Of a stretch of 64,000 nucleotides of DNA, positions 26,431 to 40,300 are shown in pieces. Positions within the stretch are counted from its first letter, which is position 1, and every line of letters starts with the position of its first letter. The DNA is from Proteromonas lacertae (Eukaryota; Sar; Bigyra; Opalinata; Proteromonadidae): NCBI GenBank assembly GCA_002245135.1, contig NGBS01000299.1, positions 1-64,000 of the forward strand, written 5' to 3'. The notes below the pieces were generated by a model. The model was not told the DNA's origin, made no database searches, and worked only from the letters and a program-made list of their open reading frames with translations. A program made the translations under genes and the position numbers.

Positions 26431-27311
26431 TTAATTAATTATTTTTGAATGAGATAAAGCTGAGGAAACACTAGCAATTTCTGTTGTTTGATCCATTTCT
26501 CTGGCAGGGTTAACTATACTTTTAGATTTACTAATTATAGATGCTGGTACACCTACAGCTGTTACATTATCTGGTAGACTCCTCAAAACAACAGAATTAC
26601 TTCCAATCTTCACATTCTTACCTATATTTATATTGCCCAGTATTTTTACACCACATCCAACCATCACATTATTACCAAGTTTTGGATGTCTATCACCTGA
26701 TTCTTTGCCAGTACCTCCCAGTGTTACTTCGTGAAGGAATGAACAATTATCTCCAACGACAGCTGTTTCTCCAATTACTAATCCAGTTGCATGATCTATT
26801 AATATTCCTTTTCCTAATTTTGCTCCTGGATGAATATCTACATTGAAAACTTCACTAATTCTACTTTGAAAACATAAAGCTAATTCTCTTCTATTATGAG
26901 TGTATAAATAATGAGCTATCCTATAACTTTCTAAGGCTAAAAACCCTTTAAAAAATAAAACTTGTAATGGATTTTCACATGCTGGATCTCTTGTACACAC
27001 TGATATTATATCTTCTCGTATTGTATTTGCTAAATCTGAATTCTCTGTTAATATGCTAGTGATTAAATTATGTAAGTGCGAATGATGTAACATGTCATTC
27101 TTGAGTTTATCTGATAAACAGAAGGCAATTGATGATTCAAATGAGTTGTGATATAATATAGTTGAACTAACATAATTAGCTAGTATTGGCTCTTTTGTTA
27201 ACATGATTTCTGCATGATGTCTTATTCTATACATTAAAATGATTAACTTGGTTATATATACAATTGCCATAATATATCTATGCACTGAATTGAATATGAT
27301 GATTGAACTGA
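26431..27311 (-). CDS. cysE: Serine O-acetyltransferase (CysE type)
   Basis: Transfers acetyl from acetyl-CoA to serine, the first step of cysteine synthesis. The main exon (26431-27226) contains the N-terminal helical domain (IRHHAEIMLTKEPILANYV) and IISVCTRDPA. The hexapeptide left-handed beta-helix follows, with VDIHPGAKLGKGILIDHATG, GETAVVGDNC, HEVTLGGTGKESGDRHPKLG and the closing VPASI. The active-site His residues of DIHP and DHATG are present. A 35-base intron (27227-27261) joins an upstream exon reading LWQ into LIRHH, matching the usual W-x-x-I-R start of the family. That exon ends at 27311, and another may lie beyond 27343, so the true start is unresolved. A Ser-rich C-terminal extension of about 30 residues is present. 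CysE is common in bacteria, plants and some protists; bacterial or organellar origin is likely but not shown. Confidence 0.92.
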
Positions 27312-27583
27312 CTATATTATGATAATAAACGAAAATCTATACTGCAATACAACTAGATTGTATATCAATCTGATGAGGTAATGAAAATCCAACTTGTAGG
27401 AATTGAAGGACAATTTGCTAACATGATAATGTATGAAAACAATATATTGTAAACAAGTTTAAAAAACTCTACAAAAATCGTTTTTCCGTTATAAACTTGT
27501 TATGTGAATAAAAACACAAATTTACAATCTTTTTTTTTAATAAAAAATAAAATTTACTAATTTAAAGTTACATTTCAAATGAT

Positions 27584-29121
27584 CTAAGAAAAATCTGGTA
27601 AAGGAGGAGGAGGACGAGGTGGCATTAAAGGACTAATTTTATTATTACGGCCTGCCATGTTAAGCATTTGTCTATTGTATAGAGAGATACTATTCATATC
27701 ATTAGGAGAAAAATCAGCTCTTTTAGATTCAAATGGCGAATTAATTAAAGCATTGTCTTTATTTGAATTAACTGAGTTCTTACACGAATGAATAACTCTC
27801 TGTGACTTTATAAATGGAGAAGTCAATCCATTAGCGCCAGTAGATACAGCACCAACACTATTTCTTTTAACCCTTGTTTTATTACCAAAATCTATCACTA
27901 AATTCACACTATTCTTTTGAGAATTAATACTCTTCTTTAAATAACTACTTGTACCTTTTGGTGTATTAAGATGTTGTTGTTGTTGTTGTTGCTGAAGCTG
28001 CTGTTGTTGCTGTAATTGCAATTGAGCTTGTGATTGTAAATATATATTAGCCATTTTACTACTACCATGAGTGTTATAATTACTGCTATTACTACTGTGA
28101 TTAGCACTTGCACCACTTTTCTTTCGATGATATTTATATCCTAAATCTCTTTCTGAACTTATGGGTGAGGTTGGCAAGTTATTGTTATTGTTGTTGTTAG
28201 TACAACTATTTCTACCAGATCTAGATTTTGGAATAGAATAAAATGTTAAATGTGATTTTAATGTTTTAATAGAGGACGGATTAAATACAATTAATATATT
28301 TTCTAAAAATCTAGATATTACATTCTGACGGTTATAAGATGGTGTTTCATAATCATAATGCATTCTTGTTGGATGGTCTTTTCCACAATGAATTATCTTA
28401 AAACAACAGGGATTAGGAGGTAACTCTCGATACTGTGATTCATACTCTTCTCTTATTTGTATATAATTTGGACGTTCACTGATCTCTTGGTATTTTTCTG
28501 ACAATAATCCACTTCTTATATTTTGTCTGATTTTTAATAGTTTATCATAACTGTGTTTTTGTTGTGCTAGTAATTGGATCAATGAGTTGAAATGGACTGG
28601 ATATTCACTATTATAGATATAAGTATAATATATATATACATTCTTTCACTCTTAGCTACACTGTTATAGAAACTATCTGAACTGATTTCTTTTAAAATAA
28701 CTAAAACATCTTGCTGTGATAAAGGTTGAGTGTAATCAATGTTGAATATAATGCAAATGACTTTTATTATCAACTGAAACGGAAATACAGAAAATACAGA
28801 AGTGATTTGAAAAAAAGAATCCCAAGTCAGTGATTCTATTAGAATATTATACAATAATCTATATACCATATTTTTTAAATATTTCTTTCCACATTTCTTG
28901 AGTATTTAAATGAAAGATTGATAAAAAATTACTCATTGGAACATTTAACACAGTCCTATGTCAAGTTAAAAATACTTTAATACCCTCCTGTCAAATTCAA
29001 GAAATATATGTACAAACTCTGTATTTCTGACTGATTGTCTAAAAAATAGAGTAAAGAGTAATATACAGCAACATATTCGTGCTACAATTTCTGATTCTTC
29101 ATCTATAGTGCACAATTCCAT
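27584..29121 (-). CDS. EF-hand-derived paralogous family, member 3
   Basis: Starts MELCTIDEESEIVARICC at 29121. Splicing of GTAT...TAG introns then gives YNQSEIQSLYIYFLNLTG, NFLSIFHLNTQEMWKEIFKKY, ESLTWDSFFQITSVFSVFPF and QPLSQQDVLVILKEI, the same order of blocks as in members 1, 4 and 9. The large last exon (27584 to about 28580) holds a helical segment (YDKLLKIRQNIRSGLLSEKY), CCFKIIHCGK and MHYDYETP. A long Asn/Ser/Gln-rich tail includes a poly-Gln run (about 27975-28030), and the C terminus is PPRPPPPLPDFS. The Pro-rich end could bind SH3/EVH1/profilin-type partners. That is inference only. Confidence 0.62.
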
Positions 29122-29310
29122 AGCTAAAGCATAATTAAAAAAAATAGTTATATTTGCTTGGCTTGTATTTAAAAGAAAATATGGTCGTTACATCATTTTT
29201 TAATAATCAAAATTTTGCTTCTACAACAAAGAAACCTCTTAAATTCATCAATAAACTTGTTCCATACAAATAAAATAAACAAAATAGAAGAATAATAACA
29301 ATAAGCAGAT

Positions 29311-30860
29311 TTATGGAGTATCAAAAGTTGATTCTTTTGGAGTTGTTGGGGTTTTATTAACTCCTCCTTTCTATAAAATACACTAAATAATGCAATATAT
29401 ACTGTAGCCTTCTTTTTATTACGAAGATTATCATAGAAAGAAGCAATTCTATCCTTCTATATTGAAAATAGTAATTAAAATAAAATACATTTGTATTTGC
29501 TGCAACAGATATTGTCTTCTTACCAACTGTAGTTGTTGTACTGCTAGCCACTTTTGTATCTTTGAATAAAGAATCAATAAAACAATCAGGATCAAGTATA
29601 TAATCATCTTCATCTCTTCTCTATTACATATTAATAATATATATACTGTAGAATTATCTGCAGGAGTTAATGGAGTTGGTGTTCTTGCATTTTCCTCAAT
29701 TTCTAATCTCAAAGTATTCAATTTATCTTCATTATCCCAACCAGAAGGGATAAATATATTTTTAATGTCATTTCTTCCTCTGTAATGATAGTTAAATATA
29801 TTTGGGTAAAATCTATGATATAAATAGGTTTGTAATTGTAATAGATTCATATTGGAACTTTCTTGTATGGAAGTATAACAAACAGCAGCTCGATCTATAA
29901 TAATAATAATAATAATAATAAACAAATATATACATCTATAAGCAGCAGATCTAAGATAATTAGATACAATTTTAGATTTCTGTGGTATACCAACTGATTC
30001 ACAATGTGTACAAATGAAAACAATTGGAATTCCACAATTCTCAAATGAACTATTATCATCATTAGTATCATTTGAAGGAGTTGAAGGATATTCATCCTTA
30101 TTCATACCATCCTGTTGTTGATTTTGTTGTTGTTTTAATGGTGTTGTAGGTGTAGCAATGGGTGTCTCTAATACATTTACTATTGATTGGTTTAATCTAT
30201 TTACAATTATATCATTCTCATCATCTTCGGTTGGTTCTTTATAATTCTTTAAGTATTCTACTATATTTTGCTTGGCTATATTTAATTGTTCTTCAGAGAC
30301 ATTGAATTGCTTATCTAAATGATCCATCCACTATTTTATAGATATAATAATATTATTATATGTTATTTTTTATACAGATTCTATGCTTTTTTGAATTACT
30401 TCAACAGATTTTGTTAAATCAATAACAATTGCAATTATTGACTAAATTACAGGAAAATAAAATAAAATATATACATTGTGTATTGTTGAATCATTAATAT
30501 AAAACAGTAATTGACTTCTTAGACTTTGGTGAGATATTGAGTAAATATTAAGATTGACATCAGGACCTATGAATAGTAATGATATTGTAACAATACCAAT
30601 TGGAGATGAAGATGGGGCTTTTGGATGAATAAGAGGAATAGCTTGATATGCACAAATTAATGGTGTTTTATTCTCTTGATCTTTTTTCTTACGCTGACAA
30701 CCTAAAGCTTTCATGAGTGTTTTCTTACCAACACCCATATCGCCTTAATTGAATAGATAATTACAAATATACCTAACAAAAACAATGTACTTTCCGGCAT
30801 TGTTGATTCTTTAGCAATATCATCTAAAATTGCTGACCACAATGATTTATTTTGATCCAT
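29311..30860 (-). CDS. Cytoplasmic dynein light intermediate chain
   Basis: Subunit that links the dynein motor to cargo adaptors. It begins MDQNKSLWSAILDDIAKES (ATG at 30860), matching the family's W-x-x-I-L start. The Ras-like domain has a P-loop-like GDMGVGKKTL, in which Lys replaces the usual Ser/Thr directly after GK. Later blocks are IIAIVIDLTKSVEV, WMDHLDKQF, CGIPIVFICTHCESV, AVCYTSIQESSNMNLL, FIPSGWDNEDKL and DDYILDP. The C terminus reads RIASFYDNLRNKK then KGGVNKTPTTPKES. Small introns interrupt it, one of them containing an (AAT)n run near 29900. It is head-on with family members on either side. The nucleotide site is probably altered, as often in this family. Confidence 0.85.
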
Positions 30861-30993
30861 TTTATAAAGCTAATCAAGCCAAATAGCTTGCAAATCTTTT
30901 ATGAATAATTCTTGATTTTGTTGTTAATTAGAATGTATAGACCACAATTGCATAATTAAAAGAATAGTAAATACGCATTTATAAATAAAATAA

Positions 30994-32409
30994 TTATTTC
31001 TTCTCCAAAGTTTTGTTAGATTCTTCTTCTTCTAAAATTGGAGGAGTTTGTTCGACACTATTTGGATTTAAATTAGGTTCAGGAGTTGTATCTTCAGCGT
31101 TATTACACACATTTATCAGTTGATCACTTGTATTTACTCCTCTCAACAGTTCCAATGGTGTTTCTAATGCCATAGAATTTTCATACTCTTTTGCTCTTCT
31201 TGCAACTCCCAAACCAGCAACTTGTGTTCTATTACTTGTAGATCTTCTTCTTCTTACTGCATTATTCACATTGTTGTTATTAGGAACACTACCACTATGT
31301 GCGTATAACAATGCTTGGTTAGTATTATGTGGCATTTGTAATGAATTCTTAGATTTGAGTAATGGTGATAATGCACTTATGGAATTGGAGTTTGTTCCAA
31401 TTTCTTTATTTGTGCCATTGTTTATTACAGTATTATTATCTGTCGCATCACTACAAGTACTATGTCTGTATCTACCAATATTACTACTTCCACCATGAGC
31501 TAAAGATTGACCAACTGTTGATGTGGTTCTATTCGTTGAATAGCACCTTTCACTAAATATTATCCGTATATAATCTAACAACATCCTTATTGCTACTACT
31601 CTTTGACTTGCACTTACTTCATAATCAAATTTATCCACATTTTTTGAACAAGTTATAGTGTTATAAATAGTTAAACAAAAATTTCTTTTTGGCAATTTTC
31701 CTCTGTGAGTTTGTTTATATTGTTCTCTATACTCTAATACATTTGGCCTGTCGAGAATTTCATTACTCCTTGAAGCTGAAAATATACTTCTACAAAGATG
31801 TTTACGTATTTTGGTGATTTGAGTATAACATTCTGGATTCTTTTCGATTATTTGTATGAAATCTTGGAGAGTTAAAGGATAAGAAAAGGACTGTTCTTCA
31901 GATATCTTAAATATATAATGTGGATATGCTATTTCATTCATTACAGCATCTACTTCAGCTTTTGTTAATAGATTTCTTGGATCTATTCCTACCAGTATTA
32001 AAATTACTATTTAAATATACAATATTAAATTATTTTATACATTGAACATAGGTTGATAAAGGACTGAATGCAAGAAGAGAATAATACTGGAAGAATGTAT
32101 TCCATTCCATGTGTCCTAATATAAAGATTATTAAATCCCATTAAAAATACTATATTGTTTAAATATTTTCTTTATAAAATAGTAAGATTGAATCTTAAAA
32201 GAAGAAATAAAAGTAGAATAATTTATATAAGGCGATTCCCTATGTTTATTTAGAAAAATAAAAAATACTTGTGGGTATGATTAAGAAAAAAAAGGTAGAT
32301 AGCTCTAATTTCGGTTTCATCATCTAAAAGCATAAAAATAAAGTATACAGCAACATAGTTGAGCCACCATTAAGGATTCTTGATTTAAGACACTACTCTC
32401 AGTGGTCAT
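30994..32409 (-). CDS. EF-hand-derived paralogous family, member 4
   Basis: Starts MTTESSVLNQESLMVAQLCC at 32409. Splicing gives YDDETEIRAIYLFFLNHTHK, ESPYINYSTFISSFKIQSYY, HMEWNTFFQYYSLLAFSPLS and LVILILVGIDPRNLLTKAEV, with introns of 25-35 bases at the same places and phases as member 1. The main exon has a helical block (IIEKNPECYTQITKIRKHLCRS), a Y-REQYKQTH motif, VDKFDYEVS and a long Asn/Ser-rich tail ending in Glu/Lys. The frame can be followed exon by exon without breaks. Confidence 0.65.
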
Positions 32410-32604
32410 TTAAAAAAATAACTTAAAAAATTTGAAGAGCAAAATTCAATTCATTTTATCCTATTTAATTTATATATTTTAATTTGATTTTAAAATGAAT
32501 AAAACGGTAAATTAAAAAACACAAAAAATTCTTTGTTAATCTTCACCAACATACAAATATAAAAGAAGACTAATAAATATATATCTTATTTAATCATGTA
32601 AAAT

Positions 32605-33932
32605 CTATTCAAAGACATCTGCTAAATCATTTGCTTTTAAACTTCCATTTTCACAATCACAGATTTTTGCAGGAACACCTTCATCATAATCTAAACATGA
32701 ATCTAAAGACAATTTTCTAACATCACTCTTCTTATCTGGTGTTGCAAAATCTATCAACATTTTTCTGTTATTCATATCAGGTGTATTTGCTGTAGTATTC
32801 ATTTGAGTTAAACTACAAACAGACCCACCTTTCTTTCTCGCTTTTGAATCAAATATTTTATCTGAAATAATTATCAAACTATTTGCTTTTTTCTTGTTTG
32901 TATCAGATCTTGCAGAATGCATAGAATGTGTAGATTTCAAACTATTTCTCAATGAATTTGTTGCTCTCAATGGTCTTGTACTATAACCATATCTATATCT
33001 CATAGTTGAAACAATTCTTGTGACTTTTTCTACTTTTTCTTCATTAGTAAATGGTTGAAAATCACAACGATATGGATGAGGTCTATTGGTGAACAAAACT
33101 CTTGATAAATGATCAAAGCAGGTTTCTGGGGGTAAATTTACAGCAGTTTCATTCTTTTTAGCCAAATTACAATAGAAATAAATTCTTTGTAATGAAGTTA
33201 AATAAACTTGATGAGTTATCATTCGGTTTATTATTGCTTCTTTTATCAACCTTAGTGGTTTTACTATTTTGGATGTTGTATGAAACTCTTCGAAGAAGCC
33301 AGCTATTGGGACTCTTCTTTCTTTATCTCTTTCTAATGAAATAATCCATTCTTTTAAATAAGTATCATTTGGAATATTACATTTTTGAAGAAAATCTATA
33401 ATCTGGTCTTCTGTGATTGCAAGGTTTGTAAATATTCCACAACAACTTAAAAGTACTTGAAATACCATCATAAAGTCGAAATATACATAAAATAATACAA
33501 ATTCTATAAAATTATCCATAGATATTCTATTCTCTATTAAATAAATAAATGTATAATATACGGCAATATTTAAAATACTGTTCTAATATAGGAAAGCTTT
33601 CTAAACGAAAGTGCTTGTTAAATGATTCTAAAGTAATGTAATTTTCTGTAGAATTTTCATGCCAAATATCTATATATTCTTTTTGTATATCATTTATATC
33701 ATTGTATTGCACTAAAACATAAACATAAAGATATACGACATAAATATCTTGCAATAAGTAAGTTATTCTCAGATAATTTACATATAGTTGTTTTAATTTT
33801 TTTGGGATATGAAAAGGACTTTATTAACTCCAATGATTTCATCTTAGGTCAAAATAAAAAAATAAAAAATACCAACCCATCTTTAGTAGCAATATATGGT
33901 GGACCATTATTTAGACTACTCGAAACATCCAT
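32605..33932 (-). CDS. EF-hand-derived paralogous family, member 5
   Basis: Putative start at 33932 (MDVSSSLNNGPPYIATKDG). Spliced blocks include YNDINDIQKEYIDIWHEN, YITLESFNKHFRLESFPILE, MDNFIEFVLFYVYFDFMMVF and LAITEDQIIDFLQKCNIP. The long helix IVKPLRLIKEAIINRMITHQV follows. Next come PPETCFDHLSRVLF and the family tail motif MRYRYGYSTRPLRATNSLR, then a Ser/Asn/Asp tail. It is divergent from the metzincin gene. The tail motif groups it with members 6-8 even though it sits in the minus-strand array. Confidence 0.62.
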
Positions 33933-33971
33933 ATTCTCTGATAAAAACTAACAACAATTACAAAAAAATAA

Positions 33972-33981
33972 TTATCGTTTC
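33972..33981 (+). promoter_or_regulatory. TTATCGTTTC box upstream of the metzincin gene
   Basis: Between divergent genes, about 120 bases before the metzincin start. Variant of the CG-core motif. Confidence 0.3.
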
Positions 33982-34098
33982 ACATTCAGTTATACAAAAT
34001 TAAAAAGTTTCTTATTCTAACATCAAAATGAAAGAAAAGAGTAAAATGCTTTTTTATGATAGTTCGTGTAACATCAATATTTATCCCAACATATACTT

Positions 34099-37000
34099 AT
34101 GTTATTTTTATTGATTAATTTTATTCTTCAAATGAACAAAAAGCTTGACTTGTCAAACAATTTATTAAAAAGATATTTGATGATATTTATTTTGCTTTTT
34201 CTCTTCTGTCTATCACGTACTGAGCTTGTGACTAATGCTACTGTTGAGATATATTATGATTCTCACGAAGCATTATATCTAAACTATGAACAAGGGTATG
34301 TTAACAAAATTGTGAATCATCACAACTTTAAACTATCTGCTGGTCCTGCCAAGGCTACATTTGATATAAATAATCATGAAATCACATTATTACATTACTT
34401 CCCACAACCTAAGCCGGAAGAAAAGCCAATACTAGGTGCTTATTCACCAATGTACAATAAAGTGTTATATATAGGAGTATTTAGAGGTGCTAATAGAAAG
34501 GATAAGACTAAATGTACTCCAATAGCTAAAGCCAAAGAATATGTGAAATATGTAGATCTAGGTATGAGACTGTGGGGTGCAAACCAATTTAGAATATCTC
34601 AAGGTGATGATTTATATGTTAGTTCCCAATGTTTAGTAATTGATGAATCAATTTATGTAGAAGGCAATTCAGGTACAATTAACAATGAATTGTATAATGC
34701 AGCTGCAAAGATTGATAAAATACCCAAAGTTGCTGTAAGATGGTATGTAAATGATGATTATTTAGGAGGATGGTTAGGTTTAGCAGCTGTTGGTAGTCCA
34801 ATGGTTGTAGCAAATAGAAATTCAAACTATTGGTTAATATGCAAATATAATCCAAGTGTTGAAGATCTAGGTAATGCTAAATTAACAACAATAATGCATG
34901 AGTTTGGTCATAGTACTGGTTTCCACCATGGAGGTACGCAAAACGCTGATGCAACAGGAGTATTTACTACTTTTAATGCAGTTGATAACTATTATGATTG
35001 TGGTAATATAATGGGAAATTGTGCTCCTTGGGATAGAACGATTACTGCTAATCAATATTTTGTTATGATTGTAAGAAGTAAGCCAGAACCGTGGATGTTT
35101 AAATATCCTGAGGAAGGTATTCATAAATATAGATTATATGCATTTGATCATCCGTATTCAAGATATTTCTTAGGTACAAATGTATCATTCCACAATGATA
35201 CTGAAGTGTTTGATGGAATTCCATTTAAATATAACTGTATAGCAATCAGAGTGTTAGTTAATAAAAATATGACCAGTAAATATATAGGAGCAGATGGAAC
35301 ATCTGGTTCAATAATGTTAGAATATAAATGGAATGGTGGAGGAACACAAGGGCCTCAAGAATTTGGTGTGAGAGTAACTTATGGTTTTCATCAAACTGGT
35401 AATTTATTACAAGCAAATTTTGACGGTTTTAAAACCTGGGGAGATAGTGAAATAATGACAGGAGTTGATTATTATCCGTCTGATTTTGATACAGGAACCT
35501 TAAGAATTAGGAGTAACAAAAATACATAGAACAGTATTGAAAGAAGCTAAAGAAATTGAAATAGCTAAAGAAGATAAAAGAAGATATGATGAACCAGGTT
35601 ATGTAGAATTAGAAATTGAATATTTTCCAAATAGGAAACCACCAACATTATCACCTCCCAAAGATTTACCTAATTTCCAAACATCTCCAAGCTTCTTTAA
35701 CTGTAAAAAGAAAGATGATGGTAGTGGTTATACTTGTTCAAGATCTACTACAGCTAGTGGATGGTTTTACTTTATAAATAACGGAAATAGAGATAAGAAT
35801 ATACCAAGATGGTATACAGCAAAAAAGGATGTTATTAGAAACAGAATATCACTTCGTTCTTTTAATGGTAATGATTACTCAAGTACATTATTATGTTATG
35901 GAGATAAAGGTAGGAAATGCATAACAATGAATGTAGAATCAGTAAGTTTCTCAGGTGTTACAAGAAAGAATTATCAAAATGGTAGAGTAACTAGAACTAA
36001 ATCAAATGATGGAAATGCAACAGCTGAAGATTTAGGAAATGCAAATGTAATCTATGGTAGTGGTTTAGAAGTTCCTGAAGGTGGAAGAGCTTATATTACT
36101 GATTTATTTGGTAATGAAAGAGATATAAAAGTAGTTAATAAAGAATTTGTGGAATTATTACCTCCATTAGAAACTGATGGATTTACTGAAGGAGCTGTAG
36201 TAGTAAAAGATAAAAGTGGAAAAGTAACATATTATAATGGTTTTACATTCTATCATCCAGAAAATGGAAATAGAGCAGCAGTTCAATTTAATGATAATGG
36301 TGGATATACATTATCTGCAGCAGTTATGCCAAATGAAAAGTGGTCTACAACAACAACATTATTATATCCAATTACAGTAAAAGCAAATAATTGGTTTACT
36401 TATCCTATCACATATATGAGAGATAATGATTTTGTATTTTTTGATTTTAAAGGGAAAATACCAAGTGGATTAGTAATGACAATTGAATCAGATAATGGTG
36501 AATTTTCAAAAGATTTAAGTGCTTTAGAAGGTTTGAATAGTGCATCATATAAAATTACGTTTTTAGAAATGAATAAAGTAACAGGTGGTTGGGGTGAGAT
36601 CAACAGAGTCAGATTTAATAAAGATGTTCAACTACAGAATATAAGACCAGTATATGCTAGTAAAGTTGGAAATCAAATAACAGCAGTAAAAGCTGTGAAA
36701 GAAAGTTTCAATTTCAATGGTTATAGATACACAGTAGATGTTCCTGCTACTCAAGCAACGTATATTTACAACAAAGTGGATGTAGATATAAATGGTGAAG
36801 AATATACATTTGATAGTTCAACAACTTCTCAAACAGTAAAAAGTATAGAAAAGAAAGGATTAAGCACTTTTGTAATAGTTTTAATAATTTTAGCAGTTGT
36901 AGTTGTATTAGCTGGAATAATCTTTATATATTGTAAAATCAAATCAAAGAATAGAGGAAGTAGTAGAACTTATACACAAAATGCATATTCAAGTAGACCT

Positions 37001-37135
37001 GTTGGTGCTGCATCTACTTATAGACCACCACCTGTTGCTATGGGTGGTACATATGGTCCAAGAGGTACACTTCCACCAAGAGGTCCAGCACCTAGTGGTT
37101 ATGCTGGAGGTTATGCTGGTGGATATAGAAGATAA
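34099..37135 (+). CDS. Membrane-anchored metzincin metalloprotease (gametolysin/M11-like), one frame break
   Basis: A hydrophobic leader lies near the N terminus (MIFILLFLFCLSRT from 34180; in-frame ATGs at 34099 and 34132 are upstream). The zinc site HEFGHSTGFHH is at 34897-34929, with three His in HExxHxxGxxH, followed by a Met-turn-like NIMGNC about 40 residues on. A long extracellular region follows, then a transmembrane helix (FVIVLIILAVVVVLAGIIFIY, near 36868-36930). The cytoplasmic tail is rich in Tyr, Pro and Gly, including RPPPVAMGG and GYAGGYAGG. The frame changes once at about 35515 (ATT AGG A GTA ACA), where deleting one A joins both halves; protein character is continuous across it. 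The M11 assignment rests on the motif and overall look and is moderate; another metzincin family is possible. Confidence 0.7.
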
Positions 37136-37309
37136 TTTTATATTATACTTTATTATGTTTTATATTCATATATTTTTATAAATGTTGAATTCTATTTGTA
37201 AACTCATAAATAAAATAGTTTAAGATATGTACATTAAACATATTCATTTTTTTTAATAAATGCATAAACGACTCTATTTTTAGATTTCATTTTTTAATTT
37301 CATTTTTAT

Positions 37310-40300
37310 ATGAGATTCAATATATTTATTCTCTTTTTAATATTTTCGTTTACAATAGCGAAGCCTGGTGGCAAATCTTTACCTATATGTATGACTGTTA
37401 TATTATTTTTAGGTGCATTTTTCAATGAAGGAAGTGAGTCATCTGAATCTACAACATCTTGGTGTAAAGAAGGGATATTGGTTGAATTAGCAGCTAGAGT
37501 ATGCTTTTTTATCTATAATTGTCAGTCTGCTGTTGAAGTTATCAATAGTAACGATACATTAAACATAGAAATTAATTTTCACGCTCATGATTGTGAAAAC
37601 TGGGAGTATATATTGTATTGTATATTCTGTAAAGAGGGAAATGTTTAAGTGAAGTAGAAAAATCAATAAAATATGACAATCCATGGATAATAATGGGTGC
37701 AGGATCTAGGTATGTTTATTTTAGTTATATTTATTGTTGTCATTATAGTGAAATATCAAAATTTGTTCAATTTTATTGTATGTCATACAATATGAATCAA
37801 ATTGATTATGGTTCAACTGCTTCTGTCTTATCTGATGTGTTTAAATACACCAATTTAGCAAGAGTATCCGTTACAGATAGATATTTAACAGATGCTTTAT
37901 TTGATTTGATATTAAAAATCGGATGGAAATATATAACAATAATAGCAGAGAATTCTGATTATGGTACTTCCAGTTCTGAGATGTTTATTCATACAGCAGA
38001 AAAGAAACAAATTGATTTAGAAATTATAGTATATATAATATATTTAATTATAATTTATTTTTATTAATATAGGGAAGTTATTTAATTGAATCACATGTTA
38101 GTTTACCATACACTGAAGATTCATTAGAAAGAGTGACAAGAATATTACAAAAAATAAAAGAAGGAGAAAGTAGAGTAATTATACTATTTTCACATTCATC
38201 AGTAGCACAAGCAATATTATACAAAGCAAATGAACTTGGATTAATTGGTAAAGGTTGGAGTTGGATATCAACGAAATGGGGTGTTGTAGATACATGGAAA
38301 ATGAGTAATGAAAAATACTCTGAGACAATAAAGCAAGCAATGGAAGGAGTAATTGGTGTATCAGCTACAAAAGGTGACAAAAATTTGTTATATGAAAAGA
38401 TGAAGAATTACAGTGAGAAACATCCTGAAGTAGTCGATGAATTAAAAAGGAAGTGTGATTTAGATGAATTAGTGATTGACACACAAGAGATGACACCAAT
38501 GATATTTTATGCTTATGATACTATTCAAGTAATAGCAGATGCATTTTTAATAAAGTATATTTTGTTATTTTTTATTTATTTACTTTCTAGCAATGATAAT
38601 AAAACCTTCTTTGATTCATTAAAAGATAGAGAATTTCAGGGAATAACAGGATCTATTCGATTCGATAATAGCTTTGATAGAATTAGTACAACAGTTGATG
38701 TAACAAATATGAGAGATGGAAAATTGTATGTTGTTGGTAAATGGAATCCTGATATTATAAGTATTTTTTACTTCTTTTTTTAAATTCTTTAATAGATGGA
38801 ACGATATATAAAGGTTCTGGCACATTTAAGAAGACAGATAAAATATATTATGCAGATAAAACTACAAATATTCCATCAGATCGATTTATAGAAGAAGAAA
38901 GTTCAACTGCTGAATTTTTCACAATTGTTACTTTGTTGTTAGTAACTTCATTAGCATGTGGAGCTGTAATTGAAGAATTTGATATTCATCGATTTCCAGA
39001 AACTGCCGCAGTTGTAATTTTAGGTATTATTACTGGATTGGTAATTCGTTATGGGTTTGGCAAAGGTCTTCAAAGAGTATATAATATATTATTATTGTTA
39101 TTATTATTATTATCAATTAATAGACAGCAATGTTCAACGAAGAATTCTTTTCATTGATTCTTTTACCCATTATTATATTTGAATCAGGTTTTGGTATGAA
39201 GAATAAAGAATTCTTCGTTAAACATATTGGAACAATCTTAGTATATGCTGTAATTGGTGCATTTATGACAGCTATGTTGGTTGGTTCAATGTTATTAATT
39301 CCATTCAATAATAATTGGTTTTCATTTAAATGGAGTATATTTGAAGATTTTTCTTATGGTTCATTAATATCAGCAACAGATCCTGTTTCAACATTAGCAA
39401 TATTTGGATCATTAAAAGTAGAACCAATGTTAAATATGTTAATATTTGGTGAAAGCGTTGTAAATGATGCTGTATCAATTGTATTATTCAAAACATTCAC
39501 TGGATTTATGGTTACTGATATTACAAAAACCGCAATCTTATGGGCAATAGCCAAATTCTTTATTATGTTTATAGGTTCAACTTTAATTGGAATAGTTTTA
39601 GCTATTCTCTGTTCATTAGTTTTAAAAGTTTCTCCTATACACCATCCAGTGTTAGAATCAGCAATTATCTTCCTGGTTTCATATATGTCATTTGAAATAT
39701 GTGAAGCATTAACACTCTCTGGTATTACTTCAAGTGTATTCTGTGGAATTGCTATGAATTATACAGCTAGAAAGAGAATGAGTGTGAAAGGAAAAGAGTT
39801 TAGTTACACAATGTTTAGAATGCTTGCTCAAATATCTGAAACATTTATATTCTTTCAAGTATAATTATATATATATATATAATAGATTGGTTTGAATGTG
39901 TTCTTATATATGGATATTAAAGATGTTCCATTTGGCTTGACTTTCTGGATTTTATTTGAAATTGTTATTATTCGAATATTTATGATTACCTTCCTTACTT
40001 TCTTTGTAAATTTATCTCGTAAGTCTAATAAAATACCTTATAATTATCAAGTGATTCAAATATATGCTGGATTAAGAGGAGCAATTGCTTACTCTTTATC
40101 AGTTTCTTTCCCAAGTCATAATAGACCAACCATTGTTGCGTATTTATATATATATATATATTATGTGATTATATTGTTATAGTGCAACTATGTGGATCAT
40201 TTTATTAACACTATTCATACAAGGATGTAGTACCTATGATATGTTGAAATGGATGAAAATACCACTTGGTGTTGAGTATGTTAAGCCTCCAGAAATGAAG

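Noticed and set aside
27970-28030. CAA/CAG-rich tract in family member 3 considered as a regulatory microsatellite
   Set aside because: It is in frame and codes poly-Gln within a low-complexity tail, as in several other genes here.
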